In this document: positions 34,504-44,058 of the stretch, piece by piece
Layout of the letters: each line of letters begins with the position of its first letter
Numbering within the stretch: the first letter of the stretch is position 1
Source of the DNA: an uncultured Allobaculum sp.
GTDB lineage: Bacteria; Bacillota_I; Bacilli_A; Erysipelotrichales; Erysipelotrichaceae
Assembly: GCA_910579655.1 (NCBI GenBank)
Contig: CAJTVE010000013.1
Span: forward strand, 1-55,524
Reading direction: 5' to 3'
Length of the DNA stretch: 55,524 nucleotides
Program-made: the position numbers and the translations under genes
Notes under the pieces: model-generated
What the model saw: only the letters and a program-made list of their open reading frames with translations
What the model was told of the DNA's origin: nothing
Databases searched by the model: none

Positions 34504-37143
34504 ATGGCTTCAACCACAAAGAAGAAAACAAGCCAGGCTAAATCGCGCTCCAATGGCGCGAAAAAATCTGGCTCGAAAACAAAAAACACCCGATCGACGA
34601 GTTCAAAAGCCAAAAGCCAGGCGAAAAGCCGTTCGAATTCTCGATCGAAATCATCGAAAAACAAGAAGCAGGGCGTGCGTCTGAGTCGGATGATGCTCGT
34701 CTGTCTGATCCTCATTTTCTGGATTTTCGCATTGATTACCATGCTTAAACTTGGCCTGGTTGGCCTGATGTTCAATCAGACCCTCCAAGTCGTCATCGGC
34801 AGCTTTTTATACATTGCGCTGCCCGTGATGATGTGGGCCGGGTTTCAATACATTTATACCGGCGGAAGGCGGGTGTTTTCGACTCGGACTTCAGCTGGCC
34901 TGATTGTCTTTGGTGTCTGCTGGATTGTCGGGACTGCGCTGCTTGCGACCACTCCAGAGGATCCCTATGGACCTTTAAGCGTTGTGATTCAGTCCATGGC
35001 TTTCTTTGGAACGCCTGACTTCTGGACCAATTATGGGGTGCTGGGGGCAGGAATTTCCGGCCTGCTTGTGTCTTTGTTCTCCAGATTTGGAGCGTGGCTT
35101 TTTGTCATCGGCTTTTTGACGATCAGCCTGTGCCTGATGTTCTGGGATCCAGTTTCTGAGTTTCTGTTTGACTCTTCCAGAACCCAGCAAAGGCAAAAGG
35201 CCCGCCAGAAAGCGATCAGCAAGAAAGCTTCCAGGCCAAGACCAAGTTCCAGATTTCTGGAGGATCTGCTGTTTGAAGAAGAGGACGAACTCGATGAGCC
35301 TTCGATTACCATTCACCAGCAGCAAACAGTGGCTCCCGAGCCTGTCCGGCCGACGATTTTTGAAAGCGGCATTCTGATGGAGGGACTCGATGGACCACAG
35401 GTTCCTGGTGATTCACTGGTTCAGCAGCATCTGTTCGAAGTGCCGACGGTCGATGAAAGACCGAAAAAAGAGCCAGCCCGCAAAGCAGCGCCATCGAAAG
35501 CCAAAGCCGCCAGACAGGCGCCGGACATTTCCAGTGAACATGCACCCGCAGCTGCCCAACAGGAAAATGCCTCGATGACCGATTCCGTTTCCGTTCCCGA
35601 TGTGATTTCCAATGTGATCGCAGCCGAGGCGAGAAACTTTGATGAGCCGCCAAAAGAAGAGCCGTCTGAACCGGAAATCAAGCTGTATGATCCGGCCAAA
35701 TACAAACTGCCGCCAGTCAGTCTGCTCGAAGAAAATACGACCAAGCGAAGCAATGCGAATGTTCGCAATGCCCGCACTCAGGGTCAGCAGCTGATTGACA
35801 TTCTCAAACAGTTCAACGTAGATGCAACGCTTGGTGAAGTGCATATCGGGCCTTCGGTGACAGAATTTGAAGTCATTCCCGGCCAGGGGGTTCGGGTCAG
35901 CGCGTTTACCAATCTGCAAAATGATATCAAGATGGCTTTAGCCGCTACAGATATCCGTGTGGAAGCGCCAATCTCAGGCAAGAGCGCTGTCGGAATCGAG
36001 GTGCCCAATGCAGAAAAGACAATGGTGACGATGAAAGAACTCATCCGCAATGTGCCGCCAAAGCTGCAGGACAAGCCATTGATGTTTACGCTTGGCAAGG
36101 ACTTGATGGGCAACAATGTCTATGGTCGCCTGGATACGATGCCGCACTTATTGATCGCCGGGGCGACTGGATCCGGTAAATCCGTGTGCGTCAACTCGAT
36201 TATCTGTTCGATTTTGCTTCGGACAAGACCGGATGAAGTCAAACTGCTGCTGGTCGACCCGAAAAAGGTTGAGTTTACGCCGTATAACGGCATTCCACAC
36301 TTGCTTTCGCCGGTGATTACCGACGCGAATCTGGCCAGTGGGGCTTTAAAAGTCATTGTCGAAATGATGGACGCGCGTTATTCCTTGTTCGAAGAACTGA
36401 CCGTGCGCAACATTTCTTCTTATAATGAATATGTCAAACAGAATCCTGACTGCCACAAAGAAGTCCTGCCGCGGATTGTTGTCATTATTGACGAGCTGGC
36501 TGATTTGATGCTTGCCGCATCCAAAGATGTTGAGCAAAGTATTCAGCGCATTACGCAGTTAGCCCGGGCTGCGGGGATCCATCTGATCGTTGCCACCCAG
36601 CGCCCATCCGTAAACGTCATTACAGGGGTTATCAAGGCCAATATCCCAAGCCGAATTGCGTTCATGGTTTCTTCCAGACCGGACTCGCGCACGATTCTTG
36701 ACCAGTCCGGAGCTGAAAAGCTGCTGGGCTATGGAGATATGCTGTTTCTGGACAATGGCGCATCTTCACCAGTGCGCTTGCAGGGTGTGTACATCCAGGA
36801 TAAGGAAGTGGAAGAAATCTGCAGCTGGGTAAAAAGCCAGGCCAGTCCTGCCTATGAGGATGCCTTTGTCATGCTCAAAGAGATCAACAGCCAGGGCGGG
36901 GAAGTTTCGGACATGGCAGAGGAAATGGATCCACTCTATCCGGAAGTTAAAAACTTCGTGATTGTCAGCCGCAAAGCCAGCACGTCTTTGATTCAGCGCC
37001 GTTTCAGACTGGGGTATGGCCGGGCAGCAAGGATTCTGGACCAGCTGGAAGCCAATGGAATTGTCGGACCCTCAAATGGATCCAGACCCCGTGAAATTCT
37101 GGTTGAGCGACCTGCAGATGATTTACAGGAGGAGGAATATTAA
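34504..37143 (+). CDS. ftsK: DNA translocase FtsK/SpoIIIE
   Basis: Septal DNA pump that clears chromosome ends during division. 879 residues. A basic Lys/Ser-rich N-terminus (1-60) precedes four membrane helices between about 60 and 205, then an acidic/proline linker to ~400. The alpha-beta motor has Walker A GATGSGKSVCVNS at ~552-564, Walker B VVIIDELADLM, and VATQRPSVNVITG. The C-terminal gamma winged helix (SLIQRRFRLGYGRAARILDQLE) reads orienting sequences. ATG34504 has AAGAGGGGG upstream; an in-frame ATG at 34339 would add 55 residues over the promoter and terminator. ridA follows after 2 bp. Confidence 0.96.
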   Translation: MASTTKKKTSQAKSRSNGAKKSGSKTKNTRSTSSKAKSQAKSRSNSRSKSSKNKKQGVRLSRMMLVCLILIFWIFALITMLKLGLVGLMFNQTLQVVIGSFLYIALPVMMWAGFQYIYTGGRRVFSTRTSAGLIVFGVCWIVGTALLATTPEDPYGPLSVVIQSMAFFGTPDFWTNYGVLGAGISGLLVSLFSRFGAWLFVIGFLTISLCLMFWDPVSEFLFDSSRTQQRQKARQKAISKKASRPRPSSRFLEDLLFEEEDELDEPSITIHQQQTVAPEPVRPTIFESGILMEGLDGPQVPGDSLVQQHLFEVPTVDERPKKEPARKAAPSKAKAARQAPDISSEHAPAAAQQENASMTDSVSVPDVISNVIAAEARNFDEPPKEEPSEPEIKLYDPAKYKLPPVSLLEENTTKRSNANVRNARTQGQQLIDILKQFNVDATLGEVHIGPSVTEFEVIPGQGVRVSAFTNLQNDIKMALAATDIRVEAPISGKSAVGIEVPNAEKTMVTMKELIRNVPPKLQDKPLMFTLGKDLMGNNVYGRLDTMPHLLIAGATGSGKSVCVNSIICSILLRTRPDEVKLLLVDPKKVEFTPYNGIPHLLSPVITDANLASGALKVIVEMMDARYSLFEELTVRNISSYNEYVKQNPDCHKEVLPRIVVIIDELADLMLAASKDVEQSIQRITQLARAAGIHLIVATQRPSVNVITGVIKANIPSRIAFMVSSRPDSRTILDQSGAEKLLGYGDMLFLDNGASSPVRLQGVYIQDKEVEEICSWVKSQASPAYEDAFVMLKEINSQGGEVSDMAEEMDPLYPEVKNFVIVSRKASTSLIQRRFRLGYGRAARILDQLEANGIVGPSNGSRPREILVERPADDLQEEEY

Positions 37144-37145
37144 CA

Positions 37146-37553
37146 ATGAACCTGTTTTTGAAAACCGGCGACCGTCTGCCGGATTATGACTGCGTTTCCA
37201 GTATGGTTCAGCTGGGCGATTTCTTCTATCTGTCCGGCCACCTGGGCAAAGGGGAAACTTTCCGCGATCAGTGCATTCATGCCTGCTATGCCCTGACGGA
37301 TACATTAAGCGAATTTAACCTGCGTTTTGACCACGTTCTCAAATTCACGGTCTATCTGACCGATATCGAAATGGAAGACGAATTCCTTTCGGTGTTTGAG
37401 AACTTCGTCGACCAGCCTTACCCGACCATGACCATTGTCGAAAGTCCGCGTCTTCCCCATGAAGCCATGATCTGTATCGACGGCTGCGGCGTCAACACAC
37501 TGCGCCATGAGCGGGCCATGGACAAGGCTTATTGTGAAGATTGTGATGAATAA
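37146..37553 (+). CDS. RidA family protein
   Basis: 135-residue YjgF/YER057c/UK114 (RidA) fold protein. The group includes reactive enamine/imine deaminases that protect PLP enzymes. Family traits: FFYLSGHLGKGETFRDQC, DHVLKFTVYLTDI, YPTMTIVESPRLPHEAMICIDG. The arginine of SPRLP matches the substrate-binding Arg of RidA, although the segment is atypical. A Cys-rich tail (AYCEDCDE) is unusual. The ribosome site AGGAGGAGG overlaps the ftsK end, so they form an operon. Its 3' end overlaps the convergent ComK-like gene by 25 bp. Whether it has deaminase activity cannot be judged. Confidence 0.88.
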   Translation: MNLFLKTGDRLPDYDCVSSMVQLGDFFYLSGHLGKGETFRDQCIHACYALTDTLSEFNLRFDHVLKFTVYLTDIEMEDEFLSVFENFVDQPYPTMTIVESPRLPHEAMICIDGCGVNTLRHERAMDKAYCEDCDE

Positions 37554-38224
37554 AGCCGTTTAAGGTACCAGTTCAGACGATGATAATTCCGCGCCATGCC
37601 ATTTAAGGATCCGGCTTTTAAAGCCAGTCCATCCTTGAAGACAATCATGGCGCGGTTTTTTTGCGCCTTCGCATCACCAGAAGCCTGTGGTCGGTTTTCT
37701 TTGTCGAAAACGAAGGCTGAAAGGGGGCTGGACTTTGAACCAGGACAGGAAACAGGCCCAACCGGCTCTTGAGCCGGCCTTTCTGGAAGTGAAAGACCAT
37801 CATCCAAAGCCCCCTCATTTTGTACAGAATGGATTTTGAGCGGCAGGATGGATGCAATTCGCTCATAGTTGACGTAATAAAGATCAGGATCCAGGTGGCT
37901 TGCGGTAGGCAGAAAGCAAAGCGGCAGGGATCGGGAGAGGATAATGGGCAGCTGTTTTTTCTGGTGCATCATCGTGCCATAGGCTTTCTTGCGTCCGGTA
38001 ATCGAACAGCCCAGAAGCAGGGCAGCCGCATCGAAAAATTCATCGAGGCTGGCCGCCTGAACGGTCAGCGTTTCCCGGCTGGAACACAGTTTGATCTGGC
38101 AGCGGGCATAGTCATAGCAGAGGTAGTCGGCTTTGCAAAGATCGGCAAGGCGAATAATTAGATGGTCAGGTCTCATGGCACTATTGTAGAAAAAGGTTGT
38201 GAAGAAAGAATGGGATTTCGACAT
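37529..38224 (-). CDS. ComK-like competence transcription factor
   Basis: 231 residues (215 if translation starts at ATG38176). The pattern resembles ComK: GCSITGRKKAYGTMMHQKKQ, then LPIILSRSLPLCFLPTASHLDPDLYYVNYERIASI, then IVFKDGLALKAGSLNGMARNYHRLNWYLKRL. ComK has the same order: GR..., PI-VI, FFPT-S, a DC-W-like segment, and a final NQ-HRT. An insertion of about 50 low-complexity residues (~135-185) is unusual. Neither start has a clear ribosome site; TACAAT just before 38176 suggests a very short leader. If real, it would activate DNA-uptake genes, none of which lie in the window. Convergent with ridA. Confidence 0.62.
   Translation of the reverse strand: MSKSHSFFTTFFYNSAMRPDHLIIRLADLCKADYLCYDYARCQIKLCSSRETLTVQAASLDEFFDAAALLLGCSITGRKKAYGTMMHQKKQLPIILSRSLPLCFLPTASHLDPDLYYVNYERIASILPLKIHSVQNEGALDDGLSLPERPAQEPVGPVSCPGSKSSPLSAFVFDKENRPQASGDAKAQKNRAMIVFKDGLALKAGSLNGMARNYHRLNWYLKRLYSSQSSQ
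37589..37662 (+). terminator. ftsK-ridA terminator inside the ComK-like gene
   Basis: Perfect CCGCGCCATG/CATGGCGCGG arms (37589-37598 with 37646-37655), inner AAGGAT/ATCCTT and GGCTT/AAGCC stems, then seven T (37656-37662). It is within the coding sequence of the opposite gene. Confidence 0.8.
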
Positions 38225-38271
38225 TTCGATCCCAAAACGCTGCTCTGCCCGAAATGCTCAGGGCAAATCAA

Positions 38272-38300
38272 CAAAAAAGCTGCCCAGTCCAGGCAGCTGA
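38272..38300 (-). terminator. Terminator of the flavin reductase gene
   Basis: On the minus strand AGCTGCC/GGCAGCT (38298-38292 with 38285-38279), followed by TTTTTT. Confidence 0.85.
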
Positions 38301-38316
38301 AAATTAAGAGTTAAAG

Positions 38317-38892
38317 TCAGAGGGGATTATTTTCGCTTTTTGCTTTCTGCTCTTTGATCCAGGCAACAAATCCTTTTGCCTGAGCATCCATGTCGTTCTG
38401 GATGGCAGTCGGATCTTCAAAGGCATCGGATTTCATTTCCGATGGCGTCACTCCCACGCCGACTTGCTGGCTATAGACGTTCATCTGGCAGAATTTCAGC
38501 AGTTTTTCAAGCTGATCACGCGAGAAGGCGGCCTTGCTGCGTCCGGCAGCCCCGCTGATTGCCGCATAACGGCCAGTTAAAGCACTGGTGCGTCCGGCTG
38601 CTGGATCAAGCGGTCGGCTCATCCAGTCGAGCAGGTTTTTTAATGGACCTGGAACCATCTGGTTGTATTCAGGGGTGAAAAACCAGACACCATCAGCCCA
38701 TAAAAACTGCTCACGGCATTGGGCAACTTCCGAATGAGCAGGAATTTCTTCATCCTGATTGAAGAAGGGGACATGGCTCCAGTCGAGCACTTTGGTTTGG
38801 GCCAGACCGTCGAGGGCCTTTTGAGCCATCATCATGAGTTGGGTATTGAAGGAATTCTTGCGCAGAGATCCGCTGATCAGTAAAATTTTCAT
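38317..38892 (-). CDS. NAD(P)H-dependent FMN reductase
   Basis: 191-residue flavodoxin-fold oxidoreductase of the NADPH-dependent FMN reductase family (ChrR/SsuE-like). ISGSLRKNSFNTQL at residues 6-19 binds the FMN phosphate. FFTPEYNQMVPGPLKNLLDWMSRP (~75-98) is the family signature for flavin ring binding. GRYAAISGAAGRS follows. It should reduce FMN, quinones or similar acceptors with NAD(P)H. GAAAGGATTG precedes the ATG. Single-gene unit with its own terminator. Physiological substrate unknown. Confidence 0.92.
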   Translation of the reverse strand: MKILLISGSLRKNSFNTQLMMMAQKALDGLAQTKVLDWSHVPFFNQDEEIPAHSEVAQCREQFLWADGVWFFTPEYNQMVPGPLKNLLDWMSRPLDPAAGRTSALTGRYAAISGAAGRSKAAFSRDQLEKLLKFCQMNVYSQQVGVGVTPSEMKSDAFEDPTAIQNDMDAQAKGFVAWIKEQKAKSENNPL

Positions 38893-39195
38893 GATAGTTC
38901 AATCCTTTCAAGATACTTGTAATTCTTTTTAGAGTCTTTCCGGCTGATCGAAAAGACCCTTCTGCCTTCAAACTACTCGATTCTTTAAAAATTTCGTTCT
39001 GATTTGCCCTGTTAAGATGTTTCAAAATTCGTTATCATGTCTCTCGCGGTTAGAATCAAAAATGGTCCTGAATCAAAAATCAGGGCAAAAAAACCAAAAA
39101 TCAATGAGATTTTCGCTTTATATGCATATTACGCGCAATGTTTGTTATAGAATAGCGTGGATGTGAAGTCAATATGAATTGGAAAGGATGATACG
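38893..39195. other. Divergent flavin reductase/parE region
   Basis: 303 bp. GAATCAAAAAT occurs twice (39053 and 39070). An AT-rich stretch with TTTATATGCATATTACGC and GTTATAGAAT (39110-39155) probably holds the parE promoter, but spacing is not convincing. Confidence 0.4.
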
Positions 39196-41124
39196 ATGCC
39201 AGCTGCGGCATATGATGAAAATTCGATCGTCATTCTCGAGGGGCTGGAAGCGGTCCGCAAACGCCCTGGAATGTACATCGGATCAACAGATCGCAAAGGT
39301 CTGCACCATCTGGTCTGGGAAATTCTCGATAACGCGATCGATGAAGCCCTGAACGGATACGGAGATGAAATTGATATCACCCTCAACGCCGATGGTTCAT
39401 GCACCATCAAGGACTACGGACGCGGCATGCCAGTCGGTGCCCATAAAAGTGGCAAGTCGGCTCTTGAGGTTATTTTTACAGTTCTGCATGCCGGGGGAAA
39501 GTTTACCGATTCCACCTACAAAGCCTCCGGTGGTCTGCATGGAGTCGGCGCCAGTGTGGTCAATGCGCTTTCTTCCAAAGTCGTTGTCCAGGTTCGCGAT
39601 GGAAAGGACCTGTATGAAATGGACTTTGCCGATGGGGGCAAACACACCGGCACTCTCAAAAAAATCGGAAAGACCAGGGAAACTGGATCGTCTGTAACCT
39701 TCTGGCCGGATCCGAAAATCTTCAAGGAAACCCGTTTTTCCTACTCTGTGATCAAAGAGCGGGTCCAGGAAGATGCCTTCTTATTGAAGGGGCTGAAAAT
39801 CCGGCTCAAAGATGATCGGGAAAATCCGAAAGAAGATGAATTCGTTTATGAAGACGGTCTCAAAGCCTTTGTGGAAGAGCTGGATACGGATCATGAACCA
39901 TTAACCCCGGTTATTTCGTTTGAAGGCGAAAACCAGGGGATGAAAATTCAAGTCGCCTTCCAGTATGTGGATACGTATCAGGAAACACTGCTTTCCTTTA
40001 CGAATATGGTCCGCACCCGCGATGGCGGCAGCCACGAAACCGGCGCCCGTCAGGCCCTGACCAAGACCATGAATGAATACGCCCGTAAAAACGGCTTTCT
40101 CAAAGAAAAAGACAAATCCATGGAGGGCAGCGACATCCGTGAAGGTCTGACCATGGTTTTACATATCACCGTGCCTGAAGAACTGCTTCAGTTCGAAGGC
40201 CAGACCAAAGAAAAACTGGGAACCCCGCAGGCGAAAATGGCGGTTGATCAGGTCGTCAGTGAACATCTGCGCTACTTCCTGGAGGAAAACAAAGATCTGG
40301 CCGAATGTCTGGTGCGCAAGATGATCAAGGCCGGCCAGGCAAGGCAGGCTGCCCGCGAAGCCAGGGAAAAAGCCCGCAAGGGAAAAGGCAAGAACCGTTC
40401 AGAGCGCATTATTTCCGGAAAACTTGTCCACGCCCAATCCAAAGATGCCCGCAAGAAAGAGCTGTATCTGGTCGAAGGGGATTCGGCCGGCGGTTCGGCT
40501 AAACAGGGGCGTGACTCGAAGTATCAGGCCATTCTGCCCCTTCGCGGCAAGGTGCTGAACACCGAACACTGCTCACTGGATGTCGTGGAGAAAAATGAAG
40601 AGCTCAACACCATCATCCACACCCTGGATGCGGGGGTAGGCAGCAATTTTGATGCGAAAGACTCCAACTACCATAAAGTCATCATCATGACCGATGCCGA
40701 TGATGATGGAGCCCACATTCAGAATCTGCTGCTGACCTTCTTCTATCGGTTTATGCGGCCTCTGATTGAAGAGGGGATGCTGTATATCGCCCTGCCGCCT
40801 CTATTCAGGATTGAAAAGGGCGGCCATGAATACTATCTGTATTCCAATGAAGAACTTGAAGCCAAAAAAGCTGAACTCAAATCCGGCTATTCGATCAGCC
40901 GATACAAAGGTCTGGGAGAAATGAACGCTTCCCAGCTGTGGGATACGACGATGAACCCAGCTACCCGCACCTTGCTTCGCGTGCAGCTGGATGACAGCCG
41001 CCTGGCAGAAAAGCGCATTACCTCTTTGATGGGCGAGCGCGCCGATCTGCGGCGAAGCTGGATTGAAGAAAATGTCGTCTTTACGCTCGAAGACGATTTT
41101 GTAAAGGAAGAAACACATGCCTAG
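39196..41124 (+). CDS. parE: DNA topoisomerase IV subunit B
   Basis: ATPase subunit of topoisomerase IV, which decatenates daughter chromosomes. 642 residues. The GHKL ATPase domain has EILDNAIDEALNGYG, DYGRGMPVG and ASGGLHGVGASVVNAL. The transducer domain follows. The TOPRIM region has LVEGDSAGGSAKQGRD and MTDADDDGAHI with metal-binding acids. The C-terminus has YKGLGEMNASQLWDTTMNP. It reads as ParE rather than GyrB because of its length and because parC follows with an 8-bp overlap. AAAGGATG precedes the ATG. ParE with ParC forms the A2B2 enzyme targeted by quinolones. Confidence 0.95.
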   Translation: MPAAAYDENSIVILEGLEAVRKRPGMYIGSTDRKGLHHLVWEILDNAIDEALNGYGDEIDITLNADGSCTIKDYGRGMPVGAHKSGKSALEVIFTVLHAGGKFTDSTYKASGGLHGVGASVVNALSSKVVVQVRDGKDLYEMDFADGGKHTGTLKKIGKTRETGSSVTFWPDPKIFKETRFSYSVIKERVQEDAFLLKGLKIRLKDDRENPKEDEFVYEDGLKAFVEELDTDHEPLTPVISFEGENQGMKIQVAFQYVDTYQETLLSFTNMVRTRDGGSHETGARQALTKTMNEYARKNGFLKEKDKSMEGSDIREGLTMVLHITVPEELLQFEGQTKEKLGTPQAKMAVDQVVSEHLRYFLEENKDLAECLVRKMIKAGQARQAAREAREKARKGKGKNRSERIISGKLVHAQSKDARKKELYLVEGDSAGGSAKQGRDSKYQAILPLRGKVLNTEHCSLDVVEKNEELNTIIHTLDAGVGSNFDAKDSNYHKVIIMTDADDDGAHIQNLLLTFFYRFMRPLIEEGMLYIALPPLFRIEKGGHEYYLYSNEELEAKKAELKSGYSISRYKGLGEMNASQLWDTTMNPATRTLLRVQLDDSRLAEKRITSLMGERADLRRSWIEENVVFTLEDDFVKEETHA

Positions 41125-43648
41125 AGCCAGAAAGAAAAAAGAAACTGTCGTTGAACTTTCCGAGCCGAAAGTCCTGGATTCGAACCTGGAAGATATTGTT
41201 GCGGACCGGTTTTCCCGCTATTCGCGCTACATCATCCAGGAACGGGCTTTGCCGGATGCACGGGATGGTCTGAAGCCTGTCCAGCGCCGCATCCTCTGGT
41301 CGATGGAAGAAGACGGCAACACCTATAACAAGCCTTATCGTAAATCGGCCAGAACGGCCGGTAACGTCATTGGTAACTATCACCCACATGGTGAAAGTTC
41401 CGTTTATGATGCCATCGTCCGTCTGTCACAGGACTGGAAATCGCCGATTCCGCTGATTGATATGCAGGGAAACAACGGGTCGATTGATGATGACCCGGCG
41501 GCGGCGATGCGTTATACCGAAGCCAGACTTTCCCGTCTGGCGGGATATCTGCTCGAAGATATCGACAAAGAGACCGTGGAGTGGGCGCCAAACTATTCAG
41601 ATGAAAAACTCGAACCGACCGTTCTGCCAGCCCGCTATCCAAACTTGTTAATCAATGGCATCACCGGAATTGCCGCCGGCTATGCCACCAATATTCCGCC
41701 TCATAACTTCAATGAAGTCATTGACGCGGCGATTTATCGGATTGAACATCCGGACTGCCCGATAGATGAACTGCTCGATCTCGTCCATGGTCCGGACTTT
41801 CCAACCGGCGGCCTGATCATCGGCAGTGATGGCTGGCGTCAGGCTTTAAAAACCGGCAAGGGAAGAGTCACGGTCCGCTCAAAAGCAGTCATCGAAGAGG
41901 GCAAAACGATCAACCAGATTGTGATCACCGAAATCCCGTATGAAGTCATTAAAAGCGCAATGGTGCGCAAGATGGATGAAATCCGCCTGAATGCGAAAGT
42001 CAGCGGCATTCTGGATGTCCGCGATGAAAGTGACCGGAAGGGGCTTCGGATTGTGGTTGATCTGAAAAAGGAAGCCAATGCACAAGCCATCCTCAACTAT
42101 TTCTATAAAAATACCGATCTGCAGACGTACTACCACTACAACGTCATTGCGATCGTGCGCAAAACACCAAAACTGCTCAGTCTGGCTGACGCGCTCGATG
42201 CCTTCCTTGTGCATCGTGAGGAAGTCATCATCAATCGCTCGAAATTTGATCTGCAGCGCAAACAGGACCGGCTCCATATCGTTGAAGGTCTGCAAAAGGC
42301 CGTTTCGGTGCTTGATGAAGTCGTGGCTTTGATCCGCAAGTCCAACGGCAAGGCAGATTCCAAAAAACGCCTGATGGAACGTTTTGGATTCAGTGAACCA
42401 CAGGCTGAAGCCATCGTCACCATGCAGCTGTATCGTCTGTCTAATACAGATGTCATCGCGCTGGAAAAAGAAGCCCAGGTGCTGCGCAAGGAGATTGAAA
42501 AACTCGAAGGCATCATTAAGACTCCAAGCCGCCGGCGCAAGCTGATGATCAAGGAACTGAAGGAAATTTCTGAAGCGTTCCCCATGCCGCGCCGGACGCA
42601 GATTGTCAATGAGGCCGAAGAAATCGTGATTGATGATCGCGATATGATCGCCGATGAGCAGGTCATGGCCGTGGTCAGCCGCCAGGGCTATGTCAAGCGG
42701 GTATCGATGCGCTCCTTTGCGTCCAGTTCCAATGGAACCGCCGGACTCAAGGAAGGGGACAGCTTTATCTTCAATGCCCCAGTCTCGACCCTGGATACCC
42801 TGCTTGTCTTTACCGACAAAGGCCGCTTTGGCCAGATTCCGGTCTACCAGATCGAAGAAAAGAAATGGAAAGATCTTGGAACCCATTATTCTTCACTGCT
42901 TAAGCCGGAAATGGGCGAACAGATTGTCCGCGTTTTTGCCCAGCGCAATCCGGCAAGCCAGGTGGATGTGGTCCTGGCCACCAAAGCCGGTCAGATCCGC
43001 CGCATCCACCATGAAGACCTGCCGATGAAAACCCGCAGCCGCCTGGTTGCCCTGATGGGTCTCAACCCAGAGGACAGCCTGGAACATGTTGTGTATTCGG
43101 CTCACAATGAGGATCAGCTGATTCTGGTCTCTAAAGAAGGCTATGGCTTTAAGATGGATGTCAGCGAAATTCCGGCCTCCAAGGGTAAAGGCAAGGGCGT
43201 CCGCTCGATCAATCTGGGAGTAGATGACCAGTTGCAGGCCATGCTTGCAGCCGATCAGGAATATCTGGTGCTTGAAAATAACGAAGGGGCATTTAAAAAA
43301 ATTGCGCTTTCCAGCATCGATACCTTCAAACGGCCGGCGCGCGGGACAAGACTGTACAAGGCCGTGAAGTCGCATCCGCTTGAAGTCTTTGATGCCCGCA
43401 TGGTTTCGGCCAGACAGACCTTGAGTTTTGCGGATGCTTCGCTGCCGGCTTTAGATGTTTCGACGCTGCCCAAAATGGAGCCTTCAGCCACCTGGAGCAC
43501 GGTGGGTACCCTTGCAAACCCCACTGGCTTTGAATCGCTGGATTTGCGTCTGGAAAATGGATTTCGTACGCCCGAAGAGCAGCCAGAGCGAGAAAACAAC
43601 CTCACCCAGCTGACTCTGTTTGACCAATCCGCGCAAGAATCGCAATAA
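41117..43648 (+). CDS. parC: DNA topoisomerase IV subunit A
   Basis: DNA-breaking subunit of topoisomerase IV. 843 residues. The breakage-reunion domain contains the quinolone-determining stretch GNYHPHGESSVYDAIVRL and the catalytic tyrosine Y133 in AAMRYTEARL. A coiled-coil arm with primary dimer gate lies at ~370-470. The C-terminal beta-pinwheel (~500-800) has the repeated G-x-x-K-R/G-x-G pattern. The QRDR serine is the wild-type residue. Its ATG lies inside the end of parE, so the two are translationally coupled. The final ~40 residues are a non-conserved tail. Confidence 0.95.
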   Translation: MPRARKKKETVVELSEPKVLDSNLEDIVADRFSRYSRYIIQERALPDARDGLKPVQRRILWSMEEDGNTYNKPYRKSARTAGNVIGNYHPHGESSVYDAIVRLSQDWKSPIPLIDMQGNNGSIDDDPAAAMRYTEARLSRLAGYLLEDIDKETVEWAPNYSDEKLEPTVLPARYPNLLINGITGIAAGYATNIPPHNFNEVIDAAIYRIEHPDCPIDELLDLVHGPDFPTGGLIIGSDGWRQALKTGKGRVTVRSKAVIEEGKTINQIVITEIPYEVIKSAMVRKMDEIRLNAKVSGILDVRDESDRKGLRIVVDLKKEANAQAILNYFYKNTDLQTYYHYNVIAIVRKTPKLLSLADALDAFLVHREEVIINRSKFDLQRKQDRLHIVEGLQKAVSVLDEVVALIRKSNGKADSKKRLMERFGFSEPQAEAIVTMQLYRLSNTDVIALEKEAQVLRKEIEKLEGIIKTPSRRRKLMIKELKEISEAFPMPRRTQIVNEAEEIVIDDRDMIADEQVMAVVSRQGYVKRVSMRSFASSSNGTAGLKEGDSFIFNAPVSTLDTLLVFTDKGRFGQIPVYQIEEKKWKDLGTHYSSLLKPEMGEQIVRVFAQRNPASQVDVVLATKAGQIRRIHHEDLPMKTRSRLVALMGLNPEDSLEHVVYSAHNEDQLILVSKEGYGFKMDVSEIPASKGKGKGVRSINLGVDDQLQAMLAADQEYLVLENNEGAFKKIALSSIDTFKRPARGTRLYKAVKSHPLEVFDARMVSARQTLSFADASLPALDVSTLPKMEPSATWSTVGTLANPTGFESLDLRLENGFRTPEEQPERENNLTQLTLFDQSAQESQ

Positions 43649-43741
43649 ATTGCGAATTTGACCAACAAGAGTTGGCTGTTCAGATTGAGCGATCATTTCA
43701 AACCGTGTAAAATGATTGAGAAAAGAATGGAGCGTTACGAA

Positions 43742-43972
43742 ATGGGACAGTTATGGTCTTCGATTCTGTACGCGTTAGTCGGTGCCATTATCGGAGCGAT
43801 TATCGCTTTTGTTCTCACAAAGCGAAAATTTGAAAAAGAGCTGCGTGATAACCCACCGATCAGTGAAAAGATGATCCGCGCTATGTTCCTGCAGATGGGC
43901 CGCAAGCCTTCTGAGGCACAGATCCGCCAGATCATGAAAACCGTGAACAGCAATTCGAAAAACAAAAAGTAA
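43742..43972 (+). CDS. yneF: YneF family (UPF0154) small membrane protein
   Basis: 76-residue UPF0154 protein. One transmembrane segment (ILYALVGAIIGAIIAFVL) is followed by the conserved cytoplasmic part RDNPPISEKMIRAMFLQMGRKPSEAQIRQIMKTVN. Function unknown; common in Firmicutes. ATG43742 gives the typical family length and starts right before the membrane helix; TGGAG is 10 bases upstream. An in-frame ATG at 43658 would add 28 unrelated residues. Terminators follow. Confidence 0.9.
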   Translation: MGQLWSSILYALVGAIIGAIIAFVLTKRKFEKELRDNPPISEKMIRAMFLQMGRKPSEAQIRQIMKTVNSNSKNKK

Positions 43973-43973
43973 C

Positions 43974-43996
43974 TAAAAAGGCTGATGGCCTTTTTT
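43974..43996 (+). terminator. Terminator after yneF
   Basis: AAAAAGGC/GCCTTTTTT hairpin with a six-T tail. Confidence 0.8.
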
Positions 43997-44009
43997 CGTC
44001 ACTAGACAG

Positions 44010-44058
44010 AAAACCCCTTTGTCTGTTTGAGCACAAAAAACAGATAGAGGGGTTTTTT
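44010..44058. terminator. Second, bidirectional terminator
   Basis: AAACCCCT/AGGGGTTT (44011-44018 with 44048-44055) plus inner TCTGTTT/AAACAGA, followed by T and preceded by A. Confidence 0.8.
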
